Origin: Sphingomonas sp.
Lineage (GTDB): Bacteria; Pseudomonadota; Alphaproteobacteria; Sphingomonadales; Sphingomonadaceae
Assembly (NCBI GenBank): GCA_017849555.1
Contig: JAFIGU010000003.1
Coordinates: 62,001 to 126,000, forward strand
Length of the DNA: 64,000 bases
Direction of reading: 5' to 3'
Shown: positions 8,144-16,748 of the stretch, piece after piece
How positions within the stretch are numbered: the stretch's first letter is position 1
Layout of the letters: every line of letters begins with the position of its first letter
The notes under the pieces: generated by a model
Database searches by the model: none
What the model was told of the DNA's origin: nothing
Seen by the model: the letters and a program-made list of their open reading frames with translations, nothing else
Program-made: the position numbers and the translations under genes

Positions 8144-9301
8144 ATGATTGCCGAACCCGATCGAGCGCAACCCGTCGGCCGCGGTGCCATTGCCGGCGCG
8201 ATCGCGCTCTATATCGCCGGCGGGCTCTTCTGGGCCTTCCTGCCCTTCTTCGTGAGCCTGCAGACCGAACATGCCGGGATCGGCGCGGCCGAGGCCGGGC
8301 TGCTCGGCACCGCCTATCTCGCGGGCTTCACCGTCTCCTCGATGCTCGCGGTGTGGTGGGCGGGGCGGATCGCGCTCCGCCCGGCGATCGCGGGGGCGGC
8401 GGTGGTCATCGCCGCCGCCTTCTGGCTGCTGGGGGTGAGCGGGGCGTTTGCGGTCGCGCTGGCGGCCTGTTTCGTCATCGGCAATGCGATGGGCGGCTTG
8501 TGGGTGATCGCCTATCGCGTGCTCGGGCTCGCGCCGGTCCCGGCGCGCGCCTTCGCGATTGCGATCGGGCTTTCCTATCCCGCGCTCGCGCTCGTCACCT
8601 TCACCGCCGGACAATGGATCATCCCGCGATCGGGGCTGGCAGGGGTGCTGCTGACGATTGCCTTGCTGGTCGGCATCCTCAGTCTCGGCGGGACGCAGAT
8701 ACCGCGGCGTTTCACCCCCGCCGTCGCGGCCGACCGGCAAAGCGGTGCGGGCGCGACGGGCGCGGGGGTATTGGCGCTCGCCGCTCTATTCTTCACCGGT
8801 TTCGCCTTCGCCTGCATCTGGTCGTTCGCCGCCAAGATCGGCGCGAGCATCGGGATCGACGCGGGCGCCGTCGGCGCGGTGCTGTCGTCCAATCTGTTGC
8901 TCACCGGGTTCGGCTCGCTGGTCGCCTCGGCAACGGTCGGGCGGACACGCCACGCGCTGCCGCTGCTCGGCGCGCTGGCCGTGCTCGCGCTGTGCGCGGG
9001 GCTGTTGATGCTGCCGCTCACGCCGTTGCTGTTCGCGGTGGCGCTGGTCAGCCTCGGGTTCGGGATCGGCGCGGTGATGCCCTATCAGCTCGCGGCGATC
9101 TCCGACGCCGATCGCAGCGGCGCGCTCACCAGCCTGATCGTCGCGGTCCAGGGCGCGGGCAGCGCGCTCGGGCCGCCGCTCGCCGGGCTGATGTGGGACG
9201 CCGGCGGCCCGGTCGCGATCGCCGGCGCCGGCTTGCTGCTGATCCTCGCCGGCACCGGCTGCTCGATCCTGGCGATACGGGGCTCGTCCGTCCGCGCCTG
9301 A
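8144..9301 (+). CDS. MFS transporter
   Basis: This 385-residue polytopic protein has about 12 hydrophobic segments and MFS-like repeats, for example the GLLGTAYLAGFTVSSMLAV helix pair and a late GLGPPLAG-like turn (ALGPPLAGLMWDAGG). A GGGGGG ribosome site precedes the ATG, 18 bases after the receptor stop, so receptor and transporter are likely one transcript. It is the natural inner-membrane partner of the receptor. The family member cannot be named; it is shorter than the sugar-porter and ACS types. Confidence 0.82.
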   Translation: MIAEPDRAQPVGRGAIAGAIALYIAGGLFWAFLPFFVSLQTEHAGIGAAEAGLLGTAYLAGFTVSSMLAVWWAGRIALRPAIAGAAVVIAAAFWLLGVSGAFAVALAACFVIGNAMGGLWVIAYRVLGLAPVPARAFAIAIGLSYPALALVTFTAGQWIIPRSGLAGVLLTIALLVGILSLGGTQIPRRFTPAVAADRQSGAGATGAGVLALAALFFTGFAFACIWSFAAKIGASIGIDAGAVGAVLSSNLLLTGFGSLVASATVGRTRHALPLLGALAVLALCAGLLMLPLTPLLFAVALVSLGFGIGAVMPYQLAAISDADRSGALTSLIVAVQGAGSALGPPLAGLMWDAGGPVAIAGAGLLLILAGTGCSILAIRGSSVRA

Positions 9302-9614
9302 CACCGGCCGTGGATCCGGCAGGCGCAGGGCAAGCGCGGCGGCGGCATCAGAAAAACTGTTATCGCCGTTCAGCGCCGCTGATCTTCCGATGATCAGCGA
9401 TCAACTATTTGTAACGAAGTTCCATTTTCCGCCGAAGCGACGACGGTTTCGCCGCGCCTGCGCCGGGAGTTGCCGATGCCTGCCCGCGTCGCCGATCGCG
9501 GCGTTGACGGCGTTCATTCTATCGCGGCTAATCGCAATTCGAACCTTGTCCACGCGTCGCGAAATCCGGCGGCGGGCGGAGGGAAATGCCGAAACGGCTT
9601 CGGAGAGCGCGCGT
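9302..9614. other. Intergenic region with no recognised gene
   Basis: This is the space between the MFS gene and the permease. Open frames reach back through it from the permease, but none has a ribosome site. A weak sigma-70-like pair, TTGACG at 9504 and a TAAT-containing hexamer near 9529, could drive the permease. No TGTA-N2-TACA element for the nearby HutC regulator was seen here. Confidence 0.4.
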
Positions 9615-11000
9615 ATGACGAACCGGGATCCCGGCCAACACGAAACGCTCGCTCATTCGCTGCAGCCGCGCCACGTCACGATGATCTCGCTCGGCGGGAT
9701 CATCGGCGCGGGCATCTTCGTCGGATCGAGCGCGGCGATCAACGTCGCCGGGCCTGCGGTACTGTTCACCTATGCGATGTGCGGCACCTTGGTGTTCGTG
9801 ATCATGCGGATGCTCGGCGAGATGGCGATCGCCCGCCCCGGGGTGGGCACCTTCACCGGCTATGCGACGCTTGGGCTCGGGCCGTGGGCGGGGTTCGTCA
9901 CCGGCTGGCTCTATTTCTATTTCTGGGTGGTGACGATCGCGGTCGAGGCGATCGCCGGCGCGGCGATCCTGGTGCAATTGCTCCCGATGCCGGCGTGGCT
10001 GCCCGGCACCGGGCTGATCCTCGCGACGATGCTGATCAACCTGCTTTCGGTGCGCGTCTATGGCGAGGCCGAATTCTGGCTCGCCGCGCTCAAGGTGGTG
10101 ATCATCACCGCGTTCATCGTGATCGGCGCGCTGCACATCTTCGTCTTCGGCCCGGGGGTGAGCGCCACCGCGGCGGCGATGAGCGCGCACGGCGGAATGT
10201 TTCCGGCCGGCTGGGCGGCGATCTTCACCGCGATACCGATCGTCATCTTCTCGATGATGGGGAGCGAGGTCGCGACGATCGCCGCGGTTGAAACCAAGCA
10301 TCCGGCCGAGAATGTCGTGCGCGCCGCGCGCACCGTGACGATGCGCATCCTGTTCTTCTATCTCGGCTCGATCGCGGTCATCGTCGCGATCGTGCCGTGG
10401 GATCAGATCGTCCCCGGCCATTCGCCCTTCGCCGACGCGATGACCCGGATCCGCATCCCAGGCGCCGCGCCGCTAATGGCGGCGGTGGTATTCACCGCGG
10501 TGACCTCGTGCCTCAATTCGGCGATCTACGTCACCTCGCGGATGCTGTACGAAATGGCGGAGCGCGGCGATGCCCCGCCGGTCTTCGCCCGCGTTTCGCG
10601 CCGGCGCGTCCCCAGCCTCGCGATTCTGGTGAGCTGCGCCGCCGGCTTCGCGATGGTGCTGATCTCGGTGATCTCCCCCGAACGCGCCTTCGTCTTCCTG
10701 CTGCAATCCTCAGGGGCGATCATCCTGTGCGTCTATCTGCTGATCGCGCTGAGCCAGATCGCGTTGCGCCGCCGGCTGGAAAGTGCGAGCGAGCCGCTGC
10801 CGGTGAAGGTCTGGCTGTTCCCCTATGTCAGCTATGCGCTCGTCGCGGCGATCCTCGCGGTTCTGGCGCTGATGGCCACCCAGCCCGATCTGCGAGAACA
10901 GGTCGGATTATGCGCGATCCTGTTCGTCGTGGCGCTGGCCGCTTACCGGTTTCGCCGCCGCACCCGATCGCTCGCCGCGCGTTCGGAAATCGTTTTTTAG
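9615..11000 (+). CDS. APC-superfamily amino-acid permease (AAT type)
   Basis: The 461-residue permease has 12 hydrophobic segments. The family start QPRHVTMISLGGIIGAGIFV contains the conserved GGIIGAGIF substrate-binding turn of amino-acid/GABA/histidine permeases. The start is set at 9615, behind a GGAGAG-type site; upstream in-frame ATGs give an arginine-rich leader that does not belong to the family. It probably imports an amino acid with protons. Because a HutC-type regulator lies downstream, histidine is a possible substrate, but no operator was found at its own promoter and no hut catabolic genes are in the window. Confidence 0.88.
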   Translation: MTNRDPGQHETLAHSLQPRHVTMISLGGIIGAGIFVGSSAAINVAGPAVLFTYAMCGTLVFVIMRMLGEMAIARPGVGTFTGYATLGLGPWAGFVTGWLYFYFWVVTIAVEAIAGAAILVQLLPMPAWLPGTGLILATMLINLLSVRVYGEAEFWLAALKVVIITAFIVIGALHIFVFGPGVSATAAAMSAHGGMFPAGWAAIFTAIPIVIFSMMGSEVATIAAVETKHPAENVVRAARTVTMRILFFYLGSIAVIVAIVPWDQIVPGHSPFADAMTRIRIPGAAPLMAAVVFTAVTSCLNSAIYVTSRMLYEMAERGDAPPVFARVSRRRVPSLAILVSCAAGFAMVLISVISPERAFVFLLQSSGAIILCVYLLIALSQIALRRRLESASEPLPVKVWLFPYVSYALVAAILAVLALMATQPDLREQVGLCAILFVVALAAYRFRRRTRSLAARSEIVF

Positions 11001-11023
11001 AGGAAGGACCGGCATCTGGATCG

Positions 11024-11612
11024 ATGTCAATAAGTCCGCATTATGCAACCGATGAGCTTCCCGCGACATTGACCTCACGCGGCCATGCGCCCAAGGCCTG
11101 CGGCTGGCAGCGGGAGGCAATCGCCTCCTACTGCGCCGCGATTTCGGCGCGCCCCGACCTCGACGATCCTTATTATTCGCTGGCCGATCCCAAGACCTAT
11201 CGGTTCGAGGACGAGGAAGTTATCGCGATGCACCGCCAGTAGCGCGGGAAGATTTGCGGCCGATGGATCGTGTCCACCTCAATTTCGCGCCGGGCAAGGC
11301 TGCCCCGCGCCCGATCCGATCTTCATCCTCGGCCTGCCGCGTGCGGGATCGACCCTGCTCGAACAGATCCTCGCCTCGCACAGCCAGATCGACGAAATCG
11401 ACGGCACGCTCGAGCTTCCCGACATCCTCGCGCTCGCCCAGCGCGCGGTGCGCACCGCCAGCTCCGAACAGGTCCGCCGCCCGCTCAACACCAGCGGCGT
11501 CGCGCAATGGAAGCCGTTCGAGCCGTGGCTCGGCCCGCTCAAGGCGGCGCTGGGGCGGCTTATCCTCCCGCCAAGAAAGGAAGAAAAATTTCGCGACAAA
11601 AGTGAGGGATAA
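11024..11612 (+). pseudogene. Decayed TPR-sulfotransferase gene
   Basis: Fragments of a tetratricopeptide-sulfotransferase are scattered over different frames. One frame (11024-11242) gives a TPR-like helix and [21 protein letters not shown] second gives [11 protein letters not shown] around 11270. A third gives the nucleotide-binding [19 protein letters not shown] and the [18 protein letters not shown] region (about 11308-11440), then ends early. Intact family members run past 500 residues and keep these pieces in order in one frame, so at least two frameshifts, plus deletions, have occurred. Such sulfotransferase genes often sit beside TBDT genes in sphingomonads, and this remnant lies directly before one. 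Confidence 0.75.
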
Positions 11613-11700
11613 GGAGATTTGCTGCGTATTACCGGCGTACGATATACCTTGATGAAATCGATATAACTATTTGAAATTTAATGAAGAATTCATATTGACC

Positions 11701-11710
11701 TGTATATACA
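11701..11710. promoter_or_regulatory. Candidate HutC operator
   Basis: TGTATATACA is a perfect palindrome matching the TGTA-N2-TACA core of known HutC sites (full form CTTGTATNTACAAG). It starts 54 bases before the TBDT start codon, just after a TTGACC hexamer, and the window encodes a HutC-type repressor 4 kb downstream. The flanking bases are only partly symmetric. Confidence 0.6.
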
Positions 11711-11754
11711 ATTGATGCTCCTTCCGGGTCATTACGAATCGGGGGAGAGTCAAA

Positions 11755-14448
11755 ATGAGCAAGAAGGGGGCGCTGCTTTGCGCCGCGATGGTCGTCGCCT
11801 ATGCGACACCGCTACACGCACAGCAGTCGCAGGCCGAACCGGCCGCCGGCAACGACACGTCGGGCGACGTCGTGGTCACCGGCTCGCGCATCCGCCGGCA
11901 GGATCTCGCGGGAGTCGCGCCCGCCACAATCGTCTCGGCCGAACAGATCGAGAATACCGGCATCGTCAACATCGAGACGGTGCTTCAACGGCTTCCGTCG
12001 GTCGCGGGCGCCGCGGGCAACCAGACCTCGGCTTATTGGACCAGCAACGGCTATGGCACCGCCCAGGTCAATCTGCGTGGGCTCGGCATCAAGCGCACCC
12101 TGGTTCTGCTCAACGGGCGCCGCCTCGTGGCGGGCGGTACGGGCGCCAATTCTTCGCCCGATCTCAATATGATCCCCGTCGTGGCTTTGGGGCGGACCGA
12201 GGTGCTCAAGGACGGTGCCTCGGCAATCTACGGCGCCGATGCGATGGCCGGTGTGGTCAATCTGATCACGCGCACCGATTATGAAGGGCTCGGCGTCAGC
12301 CTGCGCAACGGCATCACCGAACGCGGCGACGGATCGGATTTCACCGCCGACCTGATCTGGGGCATCCGCAACGAGCGCGGCGGCTTCATGGCCGCGGCGA
12401 CCTATCAGAAGACCAGCGCGGTCAATATGGCGAGCCGCGCGCCCTGCTCGCTCGCCGAAACGACGCCGGGCAAGCTCTCGTGCATCAACAGCGCCTCCAC
12501 GATCGGCGGCCGTGCCGTGCTGCCCAACGGGCAGCAAATCAACTTCAACCAGATCCCCGGCGGCGACGGCAATTTCTACGAGCCGTACAGCGCCGCGAAG
12601 CACAATTTCAATTCCAACCCTTTCCTCAACGCAGTGAGCCCGGTCGAACGCATCAGCACCGCTTTTTTCGCCGATTACAAGGTGACCGACGGCATCACCG
12701 CCTTCGGCGAATTCCTTTACACCTATCGCAAGTCGAACCAGATCGCGACGCCGGGCACGCTGCGCAATCTCAGGATCGCGGCGACCAACCCGACCAATCC
12801 GACGGGGCAGGATATCGTCCTGATCCAGCGCCGCCTCGCCGAGCCGGGGGGGCGCCGCTTTTTCCAGGAGACCGATACCTGGCAGGGCACGTTCGGGTTG
12901 CGCGGCAAGCTGGCGAATGACTGGGCGTGGGAGGTCGCGGGGAGCTTCGGCCGCAATACAGCGATCGATGGCTCGACCAACATCGCCAATCTCGAACGCG
13001 TCGCCAATACGCTCGATACCAGCAAGTGCAGCGCGACCGTCGGCGCGGCGATCCCGTGCGGCGATTATCTCGGCTATGGCGATCTGACGCCGAAAGTTCT
13101 CGATTATATCCTGTTCACCTCGCGCGATCGCGGCGGCAACGAACTCGCCACGGTGACCGCGGACATCAACGGCAATCTCTTCCGCCTGCCCGCCGGCCCG
13201 GTCGCCTTCGCGGCGGGCGCGGTCTATCGCAAGGAAAAGGGCTGGCGCGATCCCGATCCGCTTACCGTGCTCGGCGTCGCCAATACCAACCAGCAGGATC
13301 CGATCTCGGGATCGAGCACCGCCAAGGAAGCCTATTTCGAGCTTTCGGTCCCGGTGCTCGCCAACACGCTTTTCTTCAAGGCGCTGACGATCGACGGCGC
13401 GGTGCGCTATTCGAACTATGACCTGTTCGGCAGCGACTGGAATTACAAGCTGAGCGCGGATTGGGTGGTCAGCGACGGCATCCGCCTGCGCGGCACCTAT
13501 GGAACCGGCTTCCGTGTCCCCAATGTGCCCGAACTGTTCGGTGGCGTCTCCGAGGGGAATCTCACCACGACCGATCCGTGCAGCCGCTATGCGCAGAGCG
13601 GCAATGCGACGCTGATCGCCAATTGCCGCGCGTCGGGCGTGCCGGCCAATTATGTCCAGCTCGGATCGACGATCCTCACCACCAGCGGCGGCAACCAGAA
13701 GCTCAGGCCGGAAAGCTCGACGAGCTGGACGATCGGCACCGTGCTCCAGCCGCGCACGCTCGTGCCCGGCCTGTCGCTCACCGCCGACTGGTTCGACATC
13801 GATATCAAGGATGCGATCCGCACCATTCCGGGATCGACCAAGCTCGCGGTCTGCTATGCCAGCGCCAATCTGTCGCACCCGTTCTGCGGCGATTTCACGC
13901 GCAGCCCGCTCACCGGCGAAGTCACCTATCTGTCGGCCCAGCCGATCAATACCGGGCGCGAGCAGATGAACGGGCTCGATCTCGGCCTCGTCTATGAACG
14001 CAGGATCGGCGCGGTCGCGCTGACGGTCGATCTCAATGCCACCTATCTCAACAAATATGTCGTGATGCCGTTCGCCGGCGCAGAGCCGATCGTCTTCGAC
14101 GGCTTTATCGGCGGTGGCAATGGCGGCTATTCGAAATGGCGCGGCTATGGCGTGATCACCGCGGCAAGCGGCGGCGTCACCGCAACCTGGTCGACGCAAT
14201 GGATCGGCAAGGCGACCGATTTCAACGCGAAGCCGGGCCAGATCGGCTATAAGACGCCCGACGTGTTCTACCACAATGCACAGCTGGCGTTCGAAATCGA
14301 CGCGAAGACCCGCTTCCAGGTCGGCGTCGACAATCTGTTCGATCGTAAGGCGCCCTATATCCAGAGCTTTACCGACGGCAACACCGATACGATGACCTAC
14401 GACCTGCTCGGCCGGCGGTTCTACGTCGGCATGCGAACGGCCTTCTGA
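11755..14448 (+). CDS. TonB-dependent outer-membrane receptor (large, GSRIRR type)
   Basis: The 897-residue receptor has a signal peptide ending AYATPLHAQ, a TonB-box zone (GDVVVTGSRIRRQD), a plug with LNGRRLV and EVLKDGASAIYGADAMAGVVN, and a long barrel with a terminal Phe (YVGMRTAF). This subfamily is typical of Sphingomonadales and Caulobacterales and is often used for peptides, amino-acid complexes or polysaccharides. The two PepSY genes follow 13 bases later and look co-transcribed. The TGTATATACA palindrome upstream suggests control by the HutC regulator at 15920. The substrate is unknown. Confidence 0.92.
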   Translation: MSKKGALLCAAMVVAYATPLHAQQSQAEPAAGNDTSGDVVVTGSRIRRQDLAGVAPATIVSAEQIENTGIVNIETVLQRLPSVAGAAGNQTSAYWTSNGYGTAQVNLRGLGIKRTLVLLNGRRLVAGGTGANSSPDLNMIPVVALGRTEVLKDGASAIYGADAMAGVVNLITRTDYEGLGVSLRNGITERGDGSDFTADLIWGIRNERGGFMAAATYQKTSAVNMASRAPCSLAETTPGKLSCINSASTIGGRAVLPNGQQINFNQIPGGDGNFYEPYSAAKHNFNSNPFLNAVSPVERISTAFFADYKVTDGITAFGEFLYTYRKSNQIATPGTLRNLRIAATNPTNPTGQDIVLIQRRLAEPGGRRFFQETDTWQGTFGLRGKLANDWAWEVAGSFGRNTAIDGSTNIANLERVANTLDTSKCSATVGAAIPCGDYLGYGDLTPKVLDYILFTSRDRGGNELATVTADINGNLFRLPAGPVAFAAGAVYRKEKGWRDPDPLTVLGVANTNQQDPISGSSTAKEAYFELSVPVLANTLFFKALTIDGAVRYSNYDLFGSDWNYKLSADWVVSDGIRLRGTYGTGFRVPNVPELFGGVSEGNLTTTDPCSRYAQSGNATLIANCRASGVPANYVQLGSTILTTSGGNQKLRPESSTSWTIGTVLQPRTLVPGLSLTADWFDIDIKDAIRTIPGSTKLAVCYASANLSHPFCGDFTRSPLTGEVTYLSAQPINTGREQMNGLDLGLVYERRIGAVALTVDLNATYLNKYVVMPFAGAEPIVFDGFIGGGNGGYSKWRGYGVITAASGGVTATWSTQWIGKATDFNAKPGQIGYKTPDVFYHNAQLAFEIDAKTRFQVGVDNLFDRKAPYIQSFTDGNTDTMTYDLLGRRFYVGMRTAF

Positions 14449-14461
14449 AGCGTATAGGGCG

Positions 14462-15187
14462 ATGGCACGCACAATCCGCTGGCCGCTCGTCGCACGGCGG
14501 TTCCACAAATGGCTCGCCTTGCTCGTCGGGGTTCAGGTCGTGCTGTGGACGCTCACCGGTTTCTACATGGTGGTCGTCCACATCGATACGATCCACGGCG
14601 ATCATCTGGTTCGCGCAGCTTCGGCCAGGGCGGTCGATTTGCGCGCCATCGCCCCGCCCTCGCGGATCCTTGCGGCGCGTGCCGACGTCTCGGAGCTGCG
14701 GCTCCAGCATCATCTCGATCGACCGGTGTGGCGCGCGGAAACGCGGGGCGGCGCTGCGCTGTTCGACGCGCGGAGCGGGCAGCCGCTGCCCCGGCCGACC
14801 GAAGCCGATATTCGCGCGCTGGCGCGGCGCGCTTATGCCGGGACCGGCGACATTGTCTCCGTGCGGCTGCTCACGCGCGCGCCGCAGGAAATGCAGGCGC
14901 GCAAACCGCCCTACTGGCAGGTCGAGTTCGCCGGCTGGAACCGGCCGACCTTCTATCTGTCGCCGGCGACTGGCGAACTGATCTCGCGACGCCACAATCT
15001 GTGGCGCATCTTCGACTTCGCCTGGATGCTTCACATCATGGACTATGACGCGCGGACCGACGTCAACAATCCGCTGCTGCGGGTCGCGACGTGGAGCGCA
15101 TTCGCCATGGCCGCGAGCGGGGCGTGGCTGCTGATCTGGGCCTTTCCACGCAGGAAGAAGAAGAAGAAGAAGGAGGCGGCGATATGA
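14462..15187 (+). CDS. PepSY-domain inner-membrane protein A
   Basis: The 241-residue protein has a first membrane helix after RRFHKWLALLVGVQVVLWTLTG, a periplasmic domain of about 150 residues with the PepSY-type ending YLSPATGELISRR, a conserved DFAWMLHIMDYD motif, and a second helix near residues 205-230. Proteins with this RFHKW...LH(I/N)MDY layout accompany TBDTs and resemble halves of the PepSY_TM proteins implicated in periplasmic iron-siderophore reduction. The C terminus is a lysine run encoded by AAG repeats. It overlaps protein B by an ATGA. Confidence 0.8.
   Translation: MARTIRWPLVARRFHKWLALLVGVQVVLWTLTGFYMVVVHIDTIHGDHLVRAASARAVDLRAIAPPSRILAARADVSELRLQHHLDRPVWRAETRGGAALFDARSGQPLPRPTEADIRALARRAYAGTGDIVSVRLLTRAPQEMQARKPPYWQVEFAGWNRPTFYLSPATGELISRRHNLWRIFDFAWMLHIMDYDARTDVNNPLLRVATWSAFAMAASGAWLLIWAFPRRKKKKKKEAAI
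15156..15175. repeat. AAG microsatellite
   Basis: A run of six or more AAG/GAA units ends the first PepSY gene and encodes its lysine-rich tail. It also supplies the AGGAGG-like ribosome site of the second PepSY gene. Slippage here would change both the tail and the spacing of that site. Confidence 0.6.
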
Positions 15188-15918
15188 AGCGTATCCGCTT
15201 GTCGCCCTTGCTGTTCCGCCGGATCCACAAATGGGTCGGGCTGATCCTCGGCATTCAATTCCTGCTCTGGGCATTGAGCGGCTCGATGATGGCGCTGCTC
15301 GATAAGGATGCGGTCGGCGGTCACGACATGCCGGCCGAGCACGCGCTGCCCCTGCCCACGCAGACCTCGCTGATCGCCCCCGCTGCGCTCTCCGCGTCCG
15401 CGCCGATCAGCGGCCTCGCGTTGCGCACGCTTGCCGGGCGCCCGGTCTACGAGCTGCGCACGGCCAACGGCATCCGGATCGTCGATGCGATCGACGGCCG
15501 CCCCCTCACGATCGATGCGACGATGGCGCGCGCGGTCGCCGCATCGGCCAATCAGGCACCGGTGCGGCAGGTCGAGCGGCTCGCCAAGCCCAATCTGGAG
15601 GCCCGCGAGCATAAGGGTGCGATGTGGCGGGTCGATTTCGCCGACGCGGCCAACAGCAGCGCCTATGTCGCCGCCGACACCGGACGGTTGCTCGTCATGC
15701 GCGGCGATACGTGGCGGACGTGGGACTTCTTCTGGATGCTGCACAATATGGATTATGTGAGCCGCGCCAGCTTCAACCACCCGCTGATCATCGTCGTCGC
15801 CTTCGGCGTGCTGTGGCTCTCCGGGACGGGCTTCTACTTGCTGTTCAAAAGCTTCAACCGGGTCGATTTCCGCTGGCTGCGACGGCGGCGGCGCGTGGTC
15901 GCCAAGCCGGTCGGATAG
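15184..15918 (+). CDS. PepSY-domain inner-membrane protein B
   Basis: The 244-residue paralogue of the preceding protein has the same order: LLFRRIHKWVGLILGIQFLLW, a periplasmic domain with YVAADTGRLLVMRGDTWR, DFFWMLHNMDYV, and a second membrane helix followed by an arginine-rich cytoplasmic tail. The paired histidines in HKW and in MLHNM could bind haem or metal within the membrane; that is inference. The start is the ATG at 15184, which overlaps the stop of protein A and has an AGGAGG site. The gene ends one base from the convergent hutC stop. Confidence 0.82.
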   Translation: MKRIRLSPLLFRRIHKWVGLILGIQFLLWALSGSMMALLDKDAVGGHDMPAEHALPLPTQTSLIAPAALSASAPISGLALRTLAGRPVYELRTANGIRIVDAIDGRPLTIDATMARAVAASANQAPVRQVERLAKPNLEAREHKGAMWRVDFADAANSSAYVAADTGRLLVMRGDTWRTWDFFWMLHNMDYVSRASFNHPLIIVVAFGVLWLSGTGFYLLFKSFNRVDFRWLRRRRRVVAKPVG

Positions 15919-15919
15919 G

Positions 15920-16687
15920 TCAGACGCCCGGCACCGAGAAGCTGGCGGAAAGCTCGAAACGATGCGCCGGATGGGTCAGGCAGGCATGCGAGACCAGCCG
16001 TCCCCGGCTCCAGGTCTGACGGATCATGATGAGGGCCGGTTCCTTCTCATCCAGCCCGAGTAACGCGCGGGTCGAAGCATCGGGCATCGCGGCGCGCACG
16101 CGGTGCTCCACCCGCTCGAGCGGGGCGATCCGCGTCAGATATTCGTTGGGCGTGGTGCGGGTGAAATCGATCCTGCCATAATCGGGGGCCGCGGATGCCA
16201 GCACGATACGATCCTCGAGCTGGATCGGCCACTCGGCCTCGTGGTGGACGATGATCGAGTGGAACAATCGCGTCCCGGCGGGAACGTGCAGCAGCGCCGC
16301 GGTCGCCACCGTCGCGCGGACGATGTCGTTCTGCACCACCCGCGCGCGATAGGCGTGGCCGCGCGCGCGGACCTCGTCGGCGATGTTGCGGATTTCGATC
16401 ATATGGCCGATCGGCCTTGGCTCGGCGACGAACGACCCGCTCCCTGCTCGCCTGACCAGCATGCCGGCGCTTTGCAATTCGCGCAACGCGCGGTTGACCG
16501 TCATGCGCGATACGCCGAACCGCGATACCAATTCGGCCTCCGACGGCACGCGATCGCCCGGACATAATTCGCCGGTCCTGATCGCCTCGCTGATGAAATG
16601 TTTGATCGCCGCATAATGTGGCGTGTGAGGATTTTGCCCCGCGTCCCGCCCGTCCGTTGCTGCGTGTTTGGCGAGCGTCGCTGTCAT
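15920..16687 (-). CDS. hutC: HutC-type GntR/UTRA repressor
   Basis: This 255-residue regulator has a winged helix (KHFISEAIRTGELCPGDRVPSE, then LVSRFGVSRMTVNRALREL) and a UTRA domain with features typical of HutC: IEIRNIADEVRARGH, HSIIVHHEAEWPIQLEDR, and a C-terminal ...TWSRGRLVSHACLTHP. HutC normally represses histidine-utilisation genes and responds to urocanate. No hutUHIG genes are in the window, so it may instead control the neighbouring TBDT, whose promoter holds TGTATATACA. The start at 16687 is preferred to 16723. It could be the last gene of the receptor-tonB-hutC minus-strand unit (61-base gap). Confidence 0.85.
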   Translation of the reverse strand: MTATLAKHAATDGRDAGQNPHTPHYAAIKHFISEAIRTGELCPGDRVPSEAELVSRFGVSRMTVNRALRELQSAGMLVRRAGSGSFVAEPRPIGHMIEIRNIADEVRARGHAYRARVVQNDIVRATVATAALLHVPAGTRLFHSIIVHHEAEWPIQLEDRIVLASAAPDYGRIDFTRTTPNEYLTRIAPLERVEHRVRAAMPDASTRALLGLDEKEPALIMIRQTWSRGRLVSHACLTHPAHRFELSASFSVPGV

Positions 16688-16748
16688 GCGCCCGCTATAT
16701 CGGCCTTGCGCAATCGGCGCCATGACTTCGGCGGCGCCATGATATCGA

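Noticed and set aside
11812..14508. 898-residue open frame opposite the TBDT at 11755
   Set aside because: It has no signal peptide or family motif, and overlaps a well-supported receptor over its whole length.
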